Assembly: GCA_041398705.1 (NCBI GenBank)
Contig: JAWKUI010000004.1
Coordinates: 372,001 to 436,000, forward strand
Length of the DNA: 64,000 nucleotides
Reading direction: 5' to 3'
Source of the DNA: NORP259 sp041398705
GTDB lineage: Bacteria > Planctomycetota > UBA1135 > GCA-002686595
Under the pieces are notes generated by a model. It searched no databases, was not told where the DNA came from, and saw only the letters and a list, made by a program, of their open reading frames with translations. The position numbers were made by a program, and so were the translations under genes. Below, piece by piece: positions 62,982 through 64,000 of this stretch. The number at the start of each line of letters is the position of its first letter. Within the stretch, counting starts at the first letter, position 1.

Positions 62982-64000
62982 ATGAACGCCTCCCCTATCG
63001 ACCCCGACGAAGTCTGGAAAGCCCTGGCGGACCCCACCCGGCGAGCCATTCTGCAGGCCCTGACCGGGGGGCCGGCGACCACGGGGGACCTGGCGGAAGG
63101 CACGGGCGCCAGCCGCCATTCGGTGATGAAGCACCTCGGCTCGCTCGAGGAGGCGGGACTGGTCCGCAGCGAGAAGCGAGGGCGGGAGCGGTGGAATCGG
63201 CTCGAGGGGGAGGTGCTGCGCAGCCTGGCCCAGGGGTTCCACCGGGATTTTGCGGCGCCCGAGGCGGGCGGTCCGCGCAGTTTCTTCGATCTCTATGCCC
63301 ACGGCTTCGTGCGGCTGGCGGCGGCGGTGCCGCAGGTGGCGTTGGCCGATCCCGCGGAGAATGGGCGGCGCATCGAGGCCCTCTACCGCGAGGCCGGTGG
63401 ACGGGGCGCGGCGATCGTGGTGTTTCCCGAGTTGTGCCTGACCGGGTACTCGATCGACGATCTACTGCAGCAGGATGCCCTGCAAGACGCGGCGCTTGTG
63501 GCCCTCGCCCACCTGCGCGAGCTCACCGCCTCCCACGCCGCGATGCTGGTCGTCGGCGCGCCGCTGCGGTTCTCCGGTCGGCTCTTCAATTGCGCCATCG
63601 CCATGGCGGGCGGCCGCGTGCTCGGGGTGGTGCCCAAGACCTTCCTGCCGAACTACCGCGAGTTCTACGAAAAGCGCCATTTTACCGCGGGGCCCGACGC
63701 GGGCTTCGACCAGGTGCGGCTGCTCGGTGAATCCGTGCCTTTCGGCAACGACCTGCTGTTCGCCGACCGGCAGCGCGACGATCTGGTGCTGCACCTCGAG
63801 ATCTGCGAAGACGTCTGGACCCCGATTCCACCCTCCACCCTGGCGGCCATGGCCGGAGCGACGTTGCTCGCAAACCTCTCCGCTTCGAACGCGACCATCG
63901 GCAAGAGCGGCTACCGGCGGGAACTCGTCGCCGGGCAATCGGCCAAAACCCTGTCCGCCTACCTCTACACCTCGAGCGGCCAAGGCGAATCGACCACCGA
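62982..64000 (+). CDS. nadE: ArsR-type winged helix fused to glutamine-dependent NAD+ synthetase (partial)
   Basis: One uninterrupted frame from ATG 62982 to the right edge, 339 residues seen. Residues 1-80 are an ArsR-type winged helix (DEVWKALADPTRRAILQAL, GASRHSVMKHLGSLEEAGLV). From about residue 100, FFDLYAHGFVRLAAAVPQV is the N-terminus of the glutaminase half of actinobacterial-type NadE. Its Glu-Lys-Cys triad is visible in VFPELCLTGYS, VPKTFLPNYREFYEKR and LHLEICEDVW. The ATP-dependent synthetase half must lie beyond the window. No ATG precedes the NadE part in any frame nearby, though GTG codons exist upstream in frame. Either a true fusion or two genes merged by an indel. Confidence 0.82.
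   Translation, partial: MNASPIDPDEVWKALADPTRRAILQALTGGPATTGDLAEGTGASRHSVMKHLGSLEEAGLVRSEKRGRERWNRLEGEVLRSLAQGFHRDFAAPEAGGPRSFFDLYAHGFVRLAAAVPQVALADPAENGRRIEALYREAGGRGAAIVVFPELCLTGYSIDDLLQQDALQDAALVALAHLRELTASHAAMLVVGAPLRFSGRLFNCAIAMAGGRVLGVVPKTFLPNYREFYEKRHFTAGPDAGFDQVRLLGESVPFGNDLLFADRQRDDLVLHLEICEDVWTPIPPSTLAAMAGATLLANLSASNATIGKSGYRRELVAGQSAKTLSAYLYTSSGQGESTT

Overview
The window is a GC-rich, gene-dense bacterial chromosome segment of about 64 kb. Genes lie on both strands. It holds no rRNA, tRNA, CRISPR array or phage module that I can see. WaaA, LspA, a UDP-glucuronate-decarboxylase-type epimerase and an ArnT-like transferase indicate a diderm envelope with LPS-type glycolipids. Two exported proteins end in the same C-terminal domain, which has a W-x-FQLWHRD core. 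From memory this domain is frequent in Planctomycetota of the Saltatorellus/Engelhardtia/Rohdeiella type, so an uncultured planctomycete is the best guess. This is inference and no marker gene in the window settles it.

Layout. 1-8.4 kb: AsnRS (partial), a NhaC-type antiporter, a BatA-like/DUF58 pair, a GAF-SpoIIE phosphatase and a divergent STAS protein. 8.4-11.3 kb: a glycosyltransferase, a degenerate HAD protein and HupE. 11.3-20.2 kb: a FecR-like exported protein, the arginine kinase McsB, arginase, a DUF62 SAM hydrolase, a HEAT protein, a phosphohexomutase and threonine aldolase. 20.2-27.6 kb: a FUN14-like protein, a YpfJ-type metallopeptidase, the UXS epimerase, an SGNH hydrolase, an ArnT-like transferase and an aminotransferase. 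27.9-33.8 kb: one five-gene operon with an Fe(III)-type ABC transporter, a five-haem cytochrome and a HEAT lipoprotein. 33.9-45.4 kb: a UbiA-type prenyltransferase, a pseudopilin, MetK, WaaA, SecA, a response regulator, PyrD, LspA and a Xer recombinase. 45.4-55.7 kb: a DHFR-like reductase, a GyrI-like exported protein, UvrC, an exported protein, a methyltransferase, HD, DoxX, a DEG9-like protease and an SRPBCC protein. 55.7-64 kb: an IS3-family element, small unknown genes, a large exported repeat protein, a YeeE/YedE pair, DUF2784 and, at the right edge, an ArsR-type winged helix fused in frame to glutamine-dependent NAD synthetase.

The most unusual signal is a family of five long dispersed palindromes (20255-20382, 38398-38525, 55746-57360, 57670-57802, 61040-61162). 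Each is 120-190 bp and folds into a stem of about 50-75 bp. Their arms are mosaics of related modules, and one copy has another copy's module nested inside it. Several begin exactly at the stop codon of a neighbouring gene. The copy at 55.7 kb is split by the IS3 element.

Data-quality warning: five conserved genes (ltaE, the ArnT-like gene, the pseudopilin, uvrC, a DUF2007-type gene) and the IS transposase each need one-base insertions to read through. In nearly every case restoring one base to a short homopolymer repairs the frame. This looks like systematic homopolymer under-calling rather than gene decay.
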